Shown: piece after piece, positions 8,905 to 17,130 of the stretch
How the letters are laid out: each line of letters begins with the position of its first letter
Position numbering within the stretch: position 1 is the stretch's first letter
Assembly (NCBI GenBank): GCA_963724825.1
Contig: CAVRWT010000015.1
Location: 31,892-95,891, forward strand
Source of the DNA: JALYNX01 sp963724825
GTDB lineage: Bacteria > Actinomycetota > Acidimicrobiia > Spongiisociales > ZC4RG35
Length of the DNA: 64,000 nucleotides
Reading direction: 5' to 3'
Translations under genes and position numbers: made by a program
The notes under the pieces: model-generated
What the model was told of the DNA's origin: nothing
Database searches by the model: none
What the model saw: only the letters and a program-made list of their open reading frames with translations

Positions 8905-9513
8905 ATGCCGATCATCTCAAGGGGCTTCTTTGGCCGTCGGCCCGAGGTGGGCGACTCATCCCGCCTTCCTCCGGGGCAATACCTGACGGACGGGTTTCCT
9001 GTGCTCTCCGCAGGACCGACACCTCGAACCCGGCTCGACGAGTGGACGTTTCAGATTCGTGGGGCAGGCGAAGCGATCCGATCGTGGACCTGGGAGGAGC
9101 TCACCGCCCTGCCGTCGGAATCGGTGACCGTGGACATTCATTGTGTGACCAAGTGGTCGAAGTTCGACACCGTTTGGACCGGGGTCTCGGTCGACCTCCT
9201 GCTCGGCGGGGTCGACCTCGGCGAGTCGAGGTTCCTCACGGCCTTTTCGGACGGCGGCTACACCACGAATCTGCCTCTGGAAGACGCAACCGGTGGCAAG
9301 GCGTGGGTTGCCTATGAGTTCGATGGCGAGCCTCTCGACCCTCAGCACGGCGGTCCGGCACGTCTCCTTGTTCCCCACCTCTACTTTTGGAAGAGCGCCA
9401 AATGGGTGCGTGGGATCGAGTTGCAGGCCGAGGACAGACCGGGCTTCTGGGAGACGTACGGCTATCACAATCACGGGGATCCATGGCGGGAGCAGAGGTA
9501 CTCGGGCGACTGA
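8905..9513 (+). CDS. Molybdopterin-dependent oxidoreductase (sulfite-oxidase fold)
   Basis: A 202-residue protein consisting only of the sulfite-oxidase/YedY-type molybdopterin domain. The conserved cysteine that ligates molybdenum is in DIHCVTKWSKFDTVW; 'GGYTTNLPLEDA' and 'PHLYFWKSAKWVRGIEL' are typical downstream segments. There is no signal peptide or Tat motif, so it appears cytoplasmic, unlike MsrP/YedY. Its end overlaps by 31 bases the start of a flavin reductase, a recurrent two-gene arrangement in actinobacteria. The reductase probably passes NAD(P)H electrons to, or receives electrons from, this enzyme. Natural substrate unknown. Confidence 0.88.
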   Translation: MPIISRGFFGRRPEVGDSSRLPPGQYLTDGFPVLSAGPTPRTRLDEWTFQIRGAGEAIRSWTWEELTALPSESVTVDIHCVTKWSKFDTVWTGVSVDLLLGGVDLGESRFLTAFSDGGYTTNLPLEDATGGKAWVAYEFDGEPLDPQHGGPARLLVPHLYFWKSAKWVRGIELQAEDRPGFWETYGYHNHGDPWREQRYSGD

Positions 9514-10231
9514 ACTGGCTGGCTGCAAAGGTCAGTCAGGTTCGTCCCGAAACGGCGCGAGTCAGCAGCATCTACTTCGAGTGCCCGGGGTGGGATGGGC
9601 ACATGGCAGGTCAGCACGTCGACATCCGGCTCACTGCGGAAGACGGTTATCAGGCGCAGCGCAGTTACTCGATCGGTTCAGCGCCCGACGATGACCACTT
9701 GGTCCTCACGATCGAACGCCTCCAGGACGGCGAGGTCTCTCCGTATCTGGTCGATGTCGTCGAGGCGGGTGATCAGCTCGAGATGAGAGGCCCGATCGGC
9801 CGCTACTTCGTCTGGACAGGAGTCGATGGGTGGCCCCCTTCTGATGATCGCGGGAGGATCCGGGGTGGTCCCGTTTCGGTCGATGTTGAGACATCGGGTC
9901 AGGACCAAAGTCCGCCGTGCCCACCCGATTGCTCTACTCGTCTCGGACTCTCGAGGACGTGATCTATCGCCAGGAGCTCGAGGACTTCGCCGAACGAGAC
10001 GGCATCGACATCCAGCTGGTGCTCACCAGGGCCCAACCACCCGGGTGGAACGGTTACAGCCGCCGGATCGATCGCGAGATGCTCGAAGAGGTGGCCTGGG
10101 CGCCTGAAGAGCGGCCGTTGATCTACATCTGCGGTCCCACCACTTTCGTGGAAACGGCCGCCGTTGCCCTCGTCGATCTGGGCCACGATCCGGCCATGGT
10201 CAGAACCGAGCGATTCGGCCCGACTGGATAG
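9483..10231 (+). CDS. FAD-binding ferredoxin-NADP reductase family protein (two apparent frameshifts)
   Basis: Three frames join into one ~249-residue FNR-type reductase. Frame 1 (from ATG 9483) has the FAD site QRSYSIGSAPDDDHLVLTIE and GPIGRYFVW. Frame 2 gives GGPLLMIAGGSGVVPFRSML, the NAD(P)-binding start. Frame 3 gives LLYSSRTLEDVIYRQELEDF and ends with ICGPTTFVETAAVAL and the terminal ERFGPTG. Switches lie near 9826-9830 (an extra G in GGG) and near 9915-9925. The protein is the likely electron-transfer partner of the overlapping molybdoenzyme. There is no ferredoxin domain, so only FAD is expected. Confidence 0.8.
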
Positions 10232-10233
10232 GG

Positions 10234-10638
10234 CTAGAAGTCGATCCGACCCTTGAAATGCTCGGCCACCTGTGGCCGAGCCAACTCATAGACCGCCAGA
10301 CGGTGCCCGCCAGGCGTGCGGAAAGAGCAACAGGGTCCCTGTGGGATCTCAAAGACCGAGTCCCTTTCCCATCCGTCGGCCGCGAGTTGCTCGAGGGTGG
10401 CGTCGAGGTCAGCGACCCGGTAGATCAGGATCGGGCGCTCCCCTTCGACATGATCCGTGAAGAGGAGATGAGGCGGGCCGGGCGTCATCTCCACCATCGC
10501 AACCCTGGTTCTCCATTCTTCGATCGCGAATACCAGCGTCCCACCGAGGACATCGGTGAAGTAGGCGGCGTCCCCCGCCACGTCTTGCGTCGGCACGTAG
10601 AGGAAGTCGAGGGATTCGAACTGAGTTGTCGCACTCAT
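10234..10638 (-). CDS. VOC-family (glyoxalase/bleomycin-resistance fold) protein
   Basis: A 134-residue single VOC domain: FLYVPTQDVAGDAAYFTDVL, then 'TLVFAIEEWRTRVAMVEM', 'PHLLFTDHV', and a C-terminal FRTPGGHRLAVYELARP carrying the usual metal-site histidine/glutamate region. VOC proteins use paired beta-alpha-beta motifs as a metal-dependent enzyme or binding site; the substrate cannot be told. The start at 10638 was chosen over a much longer 195-residue version because the domain begins there and the upstream part is low-quality coding. Confidence 0.8.
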   Translation of the reverse strand: MSATTQFESLDFLYVPTQDVAGDAAYFTDVLGGTLVFAIEEWRTRVAMVEMTPGPPHLLFTDHVEGERPILIYRVADLDATLEQLAADGWERDSVFEIPQGPCCSFRTPGGHRLAVYELARPQVAEHFKGRIDF

Positions 10639-10742
10639 CCGGTGCACCATCTTTCTCTGTTGCTGGGACCCGGCGAGGCCAATTCTGCCTCTGTGCCGTT
10701 CAAGCGCCTGCCCCGGCGCTCCGATGTCTTTGTAGGCAATAG

Positions 10743-11807
10743 ATGCAGGAAACAAGCATTCCGACTCTCGACGTGTCACCAGGAGACGGCGACCAAGCTC
10801 TCGATGGCGCCCGAAGGCCACTGTTGGCGATCGTGGCGTGTCTCGATGCGCTCATCCGGTCCACGGACGAAAAGAGCCTCCTCGATGAGGTGTGCCGGAT
10901 CCTGGTTGACGATGGGGGCTTCCATCGGGCGTGGGTGATCTCCCAGGCAGAGGGTCTGGAAGAGTCGAGTTTGTCGATACCGCTCCCAATCGGCGACGAC
11001 TCGCGATGGGCACTCAACATCGACGGCGACGCAATCGATGAGTTCGACGTCGAGCTTCTGACTGGCTTCGCCGGGTCGCTCTCGCAGCGAATCGTGGGGC
11101 TCCGGGCGGAGGCTCGTCGTGCCGCAAATGAAGCCCAACTTCGAGGCTCGTTGCGGGCGAAGGACGAGTTGATCGCCTCGATCTTTCACGAGATGCGAAC
11201 TCCTCTCACCGCCGTGGTCGGCTTTGCCCAGCTTCTCCAGAACGACGAATCAGGGCTCTCGGCGGACGAGCGGACCGATCTCATCCAGTCGATCGCCGAC
11301 GAGGGCCTGGACCTGACCAACCTCGTCGAGGATCTGTTGACCGCGGCCAAGGCCGAGTCGGGGACCTTGACCGTCGTCAGTGTGCCCGTGGACCTGCGGG
11401 CGAACGCGGCCCAGGTGTTGGAGACCCTCAACCGGGAGCAACCGATCGAGCTCGCCGGCCCTTCGGCTCGGGTTTCGGGCGATCCGGGGCGGGTGCGCCA
11501 GATCCTGCGCAATCTGATCTCCAACGCGATTCGGTACGGAGGCGAGCGAATTCGAGTCGTTGTCGTCGACGGCGAGAGCCCAAGGATTCAGGTCCGGGAC
11601 GATGGGGCCGGCATCCCGGAGGAGGAGCGCGAGCTGGTCTTCGACCCCTATCAGCGCGCCAGTTCGGCCCCCGAGCTCAGCGCGTCGATGGGTTTGGGCC
11701 TCACCATCTCGCGCAGCCTTGCCCACCTCATGGGTGGTGGCCTCACCTATATCTATGAGAATGGTGAGAGCATCTTCGAACTGATCCTTCCCAGCCTCCC
11801 AGGCTGA
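10743..11807 (+). CDS. Soluble sensor histidine kinase
   Basis: 354 residues with no transmembrane helix. Residues ~20-130 form a GAF-like sensor region (LDEVCRILVDDGGFHRAWVI). The H-box is SIFHEMRTPLTAVVGFAQLL with the phospho-histidine near residue 150. The HATPase domain has the N-box ILRNLISNAIRYGGE, the G1 box VRDDGAGIPEEE and the G2 box SMGLGLTISRSLAHLMGGGL. All catalytic boxes look intact. No response regulator is adjacent. The next gene on the same strand, 149 bases on, is the antiporter-ACT fusion, and a functional link is possible but unproven. Confidence 0.88.
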   Translation: MQETSIPTLDVSPGDGDQALDGARRPLLAIVACLDALIRSTDEKSLLDEVCRILVDDGGFHRAWVISQAEGLEESSLSIPLPIGDDSRWALNIDGDAIDEFDVELLTGFAGSLSQRIVGLRAEARRAANEAQLRGSLRAKDELIASIFHEMRTPLTAVVGFAQLLQNDESGLSADERTDLIQSIADEGLDLTNLVEDLLTAAKAESGTLTVVSVPVDLRANAAQVLETLNREQPIELAGPSARVSGDPGRVRQILRNLISNAIRYGGERIRVVVVDGESPRIQVRDDGAGIPEEERELVFDPYQRASSAPELSASMGLGLTISRSLAHLMGGGLTYIYENGESIFELILPSLPG

Positions 11808-11956
11808 CAGCGATCTACCCGCCGAGTCCGCCCTCCTCAGCATTAATCAGGGCGTAACAAACTCGAAACGACGAATTCTTAGCGTGCGACCGTGCGCACT
11901 GGACATCGACGGGTGAGACATGGCCGGACGAGTGGCTCTCGGGCCTGAGGCCTGAC

Positions 11957-14685
11957 TTGGACGTCACCGAAGTCCTCCGCGACATCCTGATCGTCCTCGT
12001 TGCGGCCAAGGTCGCCGCCGAGCTGGCCGAGCGAGTCGGGGTCCCTCCGGTGGTCGGAGAGATCGTCGCCGGCATCCTCATCGGCCCCTCGCTATTGGGG
12101 TGGGTTGGGGCCGACGATCAAGTGCTGCGCACGCTGGGCGAAATCGGGGTCATCCTGCTGCTGCTCGAAGTGGGTATGGGGATGAACCTCAGTGAGCTGG
12201 GGAGGGTGGGCAGGGCGTCATTCAGCGTGGCGACGGTCGGTGTGGCGGCTCCCTTGATCCTGGGCACCGCCGCAATGCAACTTCTCGGCCACGACTTCAA
12301 CACCTCACTGTTCGTGGGCGCGGCGCTCACCGCCACCAGTGTCGGTATCACTGCACGGGTCTTTGGCGACCTTCGGGCTCTGGCCACGACCGAAGCCAGG
12401 ATCGTGCTGGGAGCCGCGGTAGCCGACGATGTGATGGGGTTGGTAGTCCTGACTGTGGTGGTCCGACTCGTCACCGACGGCTCCGTATCCGTCATTTCGG
12501 TGATCGGGATCATCGGGGTCGCGGTTGCCTTCCTGCTCATCAGCGGGATCGTCGGGCTCCGTCTCGCCCCTGCCCTCTTTGCCGCCATCGAGCGTGTGTC
12601 CCGCTCGACCGGGACGTTGATCGCGCTGGCTCTTGCCTTCACGCTTCTGTTTGCCGAATTCGCCAACGCTGCCCAGCTGGCCCCCATCGTCGGGGCTTTC
12701 GTGGCTGGCCTTGCCCTGGGTCGGAGCCGGCAGAGGGACCGCATCAGCCGGGAGCTGGCGCCCGTCGGCCATCTCTTCATCCCCGTCTTCTTCCTTCAGA
12801 TCGGGATCGATGTCGACGTGTCGCAATTCATCGATGGCCAGGTTCTTCTCCTCGCCGGCGCCCTTCTCGTCATCGCGGTGGTTGGAAAGCTGGTGGCTGC
12901 CGTCGGTGCCTTCGGCACCCCAGCCGACAAGTGGCTCATTGGCCTGGGCATGCTTCCTCGCGGCGAGGTTGGCCTCATCTTCGCCACCATCGGCCTTCAG
13001 GGCGGAGTGCTGGATGCTTCCCTCTATGCGGCCTTGCTGCTCGTGGTTCTGATCACAACCCTGATCACGCCGCAGCTGTTGAAGGTGCGCTTCGGCGTTC
13101 TCCGCGAAAGGCTGGTGCCGGCCTCACGCGGGTCGACGGCAGAGACACCTCCGGGCGGTTGGCTCACCGTCGCCGACGGCGAGGTTCGCTTGGTGGCAAC
13201 CCCTCCGGGGCACCTGGCCCTTCCGGTCGCTCTCGATGCGGCGGTGCTTCTCGGGTCCGCACAGCCCTCGGCCGGCCTTCTCGACTGGCTTTCGACCGTC
13301 GACCAGCGGACTGCCCAATGGGACCGGAGGTCGAGGGAGGCCTTGTTGAAGGTGATTCAGAATGGCAACGCCCGGTCGTGGCGCTTTCTGGAGACGACGG
13401 GGGTTCTCGATCACGTGCTGCCGGAGCTCGCCGCCACGCTGCGGGCCCGTCAGGCCGATCCCTTCCAACTCGACCCCATGAACACCCATCGTTGGACAGT
13501 GATCGAGGAGCTGCGGAGGATCACCCAGGCAGACCCGGACCTGGCAACCGAATTCGCCAAGCTCGCCCATCCGGAGTGGCTGTTGCTTGCGGCTTTGCTG
13601 TCTGAGGGCCTGCAAGACAATGAGTCGCCGGTGGCGACGACCAGGCGCATAGTGCGCAGACTCGATCTCGGTGCCCGGGCGGAACAGGAGATCGCGGGCC
13701 TGATCGAAGATGGCGACTTGATGTGGTCGGCGGCCAAGCGAGGGGACGGTCTGAGCGAGCAATCGGTGATGCAGGTGGCATCGCATCTCGACACTCCGGA
13801 GAGGGCTCGAGCGCTGTTCCTTCTGACGGTGGCCCGGAGAGGAGACATCGATCGTCAGGACCACGAACGACTGCGTGAGCTCCACGAGTTGATTCAAGAA
13901 GTGCTTGCCCACGACGAGCTGACCGGTCTCGAAGTGCGGAACCTGGCCGGGAGGCGTCGCGCCGAGGCGGCTCGCTTGTTCGGCGACCGTCCCGAACTGG
14001 TCCGCCGGATCGAAGACGCTCCACAGTCGTATCTGTTACGTGAGAGCTCGGCGGCGATCGCTCGCCAGGTTGGCCTGCTCGAGCCGCTTCCGGGGCCCGG
14101 TGAAGCGAGGGTTGCAATCACGGTGACCGCGGATGGGCAAGGTGCCTGGATCGATGTCGCGGCTCGTGATCGGCCCGGTTACTGGCGGCGGTCACCGGGG
14201 TGCTCGCCGGTCTCGGGGTGAACGTCTCGGAGGCGCTGGTGGCTACCTGGCCAGATCGCGGAGCCCTCGAGACATTCAGCGTCTCCTCAACCACGACGCT
14301 GCCGGATCCGGGCCACCTGGTTCGTCAGATCGAGGAGGGCCTCGATGCCCCGGTGATGGCCGATCCGATACCCGGGGCGGTGGTGGAATTCGACGACGAC
14401 TCCTCACCGTGGCACACCATCGCCGAGATCCGGGCGCCTGATCGGATCGGGTTGCTCCATTCGCAGGCCATGGCGATTGCGGCCGCAGGGGCGGACGTGT
14501 CTGCCGCCAGGATCACCACCGAGGGCAGCACTGCGATCGGGCGGTTCGATCTCAACAACAGTGTCGGTGGCAAGCTCACCGAGGCCGACAAGGGGTTGAT
14601 CCGGTCGTTCATCGCCTCTGGTGGGTCGGCTGGCCGTGGGAACCGTGGCGTCGGTTTGCTGAAAGGCCTCGTCAGAGGGCGATGA
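11957..14685 (+). CDS. CPA2-family cation/proton antiporter fused to GlnD-like degenerate HD and tandem ACT domains (one frameshift)
   Basis: Residues 1-385 are a 12-13 helix CPA2 (KefB/NhaS3-like) Na+ or K+/H+ antiporter with VVGEIVAGILIGPSLLGW and the paired aspartates in AAVADDVMGLVVL. Residues ~475-690 resemble the helical and HD part of uridylyltransferase GlnD (FLETTGVLDHVLPEL, then DPMNTHRWTVIEELRRI), but the HD pair is replaced: LLHDIGKG-like positions read LLSEGLQD. An ACT domain starts at ARVAITVTADGQGAWIDVAA; one missing base near 14180 shifts the frame, and the ACT continues as VLAGLGVNVSEALVATWPDR. A second ACT follows (HTIAEIRAPDRIGLLHSQAM). GlnD ACT domains bind glutamine, so amino-acid gating of transport is my inference. 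Confidence 0.8.
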
Positions 14686-14755
14686 GACCCGTCGGTATCG
14701 CCACCGCGATACTCGACCGAGGTTTCTTCGTCCCTTTGCGACGACCATCATTTGG

Positions 14756-15676
14756 ATGATGGGTCTGAGCAAGAGGCATCTGCGGGCCATGGTGGTGGCG
14801 CTGCTCGCCGTGGCTGCCTGTGTTGAAGAGCCATCCACCCACGAGACGACTACCACGGCGACAGCGGTAACCAGCACCTCCCCGGAATCCGGGATCGACA
14901 TCGGATCGTTGCGGGGGACCATCGTCTATTCGAGTGAGACTGCCGGTAACGACGACGTCTACCTGGTGAGACTGAGTGACGGCGAGCCGATCCGTCTCAC
15001 CGACGGCCCGGAGAAGGAGTTCGATCCGGATCTGTCGCCGGATGGTGCCTCCATCGCCTACCGACGCAATCCGGAGCCGGACAGCGATGAGGCCGACATC
15101 TGGGTCATGGATCTCGATGGTGGGAACAAGCGCAACCTGACCAACGCCCCCGAGCTGTCGAATTGGGCACCGGCTTGGACACCCGGCGGCGAGATCGTCT
15201 TCTCCAGCATGCGAGGGGGCAACGGCGTCCTCGAGCTTTGGTCGATGAACGCCGATGGCGGCAACCTGCGCCAGGTTTCGGAAGGATGGTGCGAGTACGC
15301 CGACGTCTCCCCTGACGGATCCGAGTTCGTCTGCGCCCAGGCTGTCGGGTCCCGGTATGACATCGTGATCGTCGACGAGGACGGCGGCCGTCGATCGGTC
15401 ACCACAACCCCGGTTACCGAGTTCGGTCCGAGCTGGTCGCCCGACGGGCAGTGGATCGTGTTCAGCCGTGACACGGGCGAGCGTTGGGAGTTGCTGCGGG
15501 TCCGCCCCGACGGGTCCGATGAGCAGCATGTCGCCGACGAGGGCGTGTTCGCCACCTGGGACCCTGATGGTCACCTGGTTTGGAGCGGGCCGGGCGGGAT
15601 CAATGTCGCCCGAGCCGACGGCACGGGACGAGTCGTCCTCGACTATCCCGCCGGTTTCATCTCCTGGGGCGAGTAG
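14756..15676 (+). CDS. TolB-like PD40 beta-propeller lipoprotein
   Basis: 306 residues. The N-terminus is a lipoprotein signal (basic SKRHLR, hydrophobic core, lipobox VAAC with cysteine ~22), then a Thr/Ser-rich linker and a beta-propeller of WD40-like PD40 blades. Blades repeat the pattern seen in DLSPDGASIAYRRN, IWVMDLDGGNKRNLTN, SWSPDGQWIVFSRD and LLRVRPDGSDEQHV. Such proteins resemble the TolB propeller but lack its N-terminal domain. It is probably an outer-face binding scaffold, exact role unknown. It has its own upstream gap after the antiporter and is convergent with the ankyrin gene. Confidence 0.85.
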   Translation: MMGLSKRHLRAMVVALLAVAACVEEPSTHETTTTATAVTSTSPESGIDIGSLRGTIVYSSETAGNDDVYLVRLSDGEPIRLTDGPEKEFDPDLSPDGASIAYRRNPEPDSDEADIWVMDLDGGNKRNLTNAPELSNWAPAWTPGGEIVFSSMRGGNGVLELWSMNADGGNLRQVSEGWCEYADVSPDGSEFVCAQAVGSRYDIVIVDEDGGRRSVTTTPVTEFGPSWSPDGQWIVFSRDTGERWELLRVRPDGSDEQHVADEGVFATWDPDGHLVWSGPGGINVARADGTGRVVLDYPAGFISWGE

Positions 15677-15689
15677 GGCGGTCCGGCGC

Positions 15690-16407
15690 CTACGCCAGTT
15701 CGTTGGCCGACTTTGCTCCCAAACCCCTGAGCCACTCGACGAGGCCGACTTCTCCGTTCCGGATTGCGGCATCCAACGGAGTCAACCCGTCGTAGCCGAT
15801 CCAATCCAGATCGCCCCCTCGGTCGAGCAGGAACTCAGCGGTCTGGCGCTGGCCGCCGTGGCACGCACACCAAAAGGCCTCGGTCACTTCATCTGAAGTG
15901 GGATGGCCCTCGTCGAAGTATGACTGCACGCGATCGAGCTGGCCGAGGGCGGCGGCCTGCCAGAGATTGGCTTCGGCACCCCTCTCAACGAGTCGGGCGG
16001 CGGTATTCCACAGCCCAAAGGCAACGGCGTCCGCCAGTGGTGTCCCATCCCCGATCACGGCGCCGCGAGCCTCGATGTCGGCACCGGCATCCAACAAGGC
16101 GTCGAGGACTTCGACATCGTCGCTGCTCGCTGCCCAGTGCAAGGGGGTTTCGGTGTGATGGCCGGCGAAACGAGCGTCCACGTCAGCGCCGGCGACGATG
16201 AGGAGCTCGACAGTGGCTCGATTGTTCGGGAAAGTGGCCCGGCCAGTCGGTAGCGATATGGAGGAGGGTCCGGGATGAGATCTCATCGCCGATCCTCGTC
16301 GTGGCCAGCGCTGGGTTCTCGGATAGGAGCACTGCCAGCTTCTCCAAGTCTCCGGTCTGCACCGCATTGGTGGAGAGCACCGCCAGTTCGGAGTCGGCCG
16401 CGATCAT
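15690..16407 (-). CDS. Ankyrin-repeat protein (one apparent frameshift)
   Basis: Two minus-strand frames join into ~239 residues. The first (from 16407) begins MIAADSELAVLSTNAVQTGD and reaches HIATDWPGHFP. The second carries NNRATVELLIVAGADVDARF, ETPLHWAASSDDVEVLDALL and later YDGLTPLDAAIRNGEVGLVE, which are clear ankyrin repeats with TPLHWA/TPLDAA turns. One extra base in the GGG at 16228-16230 explains the switch. Ankyrin repeats bind proteins; the partner is unknown. The start overlaps the stop of the NTF2-like gene by four bases, so the two are co-transcribed. Confidence 0.8.
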
Positions 16408-16823
16408 CCCGACGAGCGTTCCTTCTTCCAGGCCTCGACCTGGCGGGCGATCGCCGCCGAGTCGAACCAGGTGTTCTCATATTCGATCAGCCCATCGCGG
16501 AGATGAAAGAGATGGAGGATCCTGATTTCGACCGGGGCTCCGCCGCCGTCGATCCCGGCCCACTGGCCGTGAACGTGCCCGGTGACATTGGACTCATCGA
16601 CCACCCAGCCATCGTCGGATTTGAAGCGTCGAACCGAAACGAAGTTGACATCGGGGATGGCATCGATGATGTCTGAGTAGACCGCACCCACCGCCTCCTT
16701 GCCGTGCACCGGGCTCAGCGGATGGGTGACGTCGTCCCAGATGATGTCATGGGTGTAGGTGGCCAGGGTGGCGGCCACGTCCTGGGCGTTCTCCGCGGCG
16801 AAATGCTGATCGACGATGTCCAT
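16404..16823 (-). CDS. NTF2-like / SnoaL-type protein
   Basis: 139 residues with the NTF2-like cone fold order: MDIVDQHFAAENAQDVAATL, 'IIWDDVTHPLSPVHGKEAVGAVY', a long basic strand, 'VVDESNVTGHVHGQW', and HLFHLRDGLIEYENTWFDSA. SnoaL-like proteins are small cyclases, isomerases or ligand-binding proteins, and the sequence does not tell which. The start at 16823 is chosen because GGAGAGAA precedes it and the domain begins there. It is the first gene of a two-gene unit with the ankyrin protein. Confidence 0.8.
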   Translation of the reverse strand: MDIVDQHFAAENAQDVAATLATYTHDIIWDDVTHPLSPVHGKEAVGAVYSDIIDAIPDVNFVSVRRFKSDDGWVVDESNVTGHVHGQWAGIDGGGAPVEIRILHLFHLRDGLIEYENTWFDSAAIARQVEAWKKERSSG

Positions 16824-16849
16824 GAGTTCTCTCCTTCGGATCCATCTAA

Positions 16850-17095
16850 CTCTGGTCCGGCCAAGCCAGTTCGGAAATCTGTCACACCCATTGTGTCGGA
16901 TCTGGCTGCAGGCATTCGGCCAGATGGTGCGATGTTCACCACCTCGTCTCGTGGGCGGACGGCGGCGAGACGGCCATCGACAACCTCTGCCTCCTCTGCC
17001 GCTATCACCACACCCAGATGCACCTCGGGATGCTGACTCTCGAGGACCTCGACATCCGAGTGCCGGCGCTGGTTGCTGGCCGTCGAAGGACCTAG
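16850..17095 (+). pseudogene. C-terminal remnant of an HNH endonuclease (DUF222-type)
   Basis: A plus-strand open stretch with no start codon encodes the end of an HNH nuclease: zinc-type cysteines in CVGSGCRHSARWCDVHHL, then SWADGGETAIDNLCLLCRYH ending HTQMHLG…RRRT and a TAG at 17093-17095. This matches the catalytic C-terminus of the abundant actinobacterial DUF222/HNH family. Upstream the frame is closed by stops at 16847-16849 and 16823-16825 and the N-terminal DUF222 part is missing. It is a decayed fragment between nrdJ and the NTF2-like gene. Confidence 0.7.
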
Positions 17096-17130
17096 GGGCG
17101 GTCGCCCCCAAGTCCTTCCGAGGTGATTTC

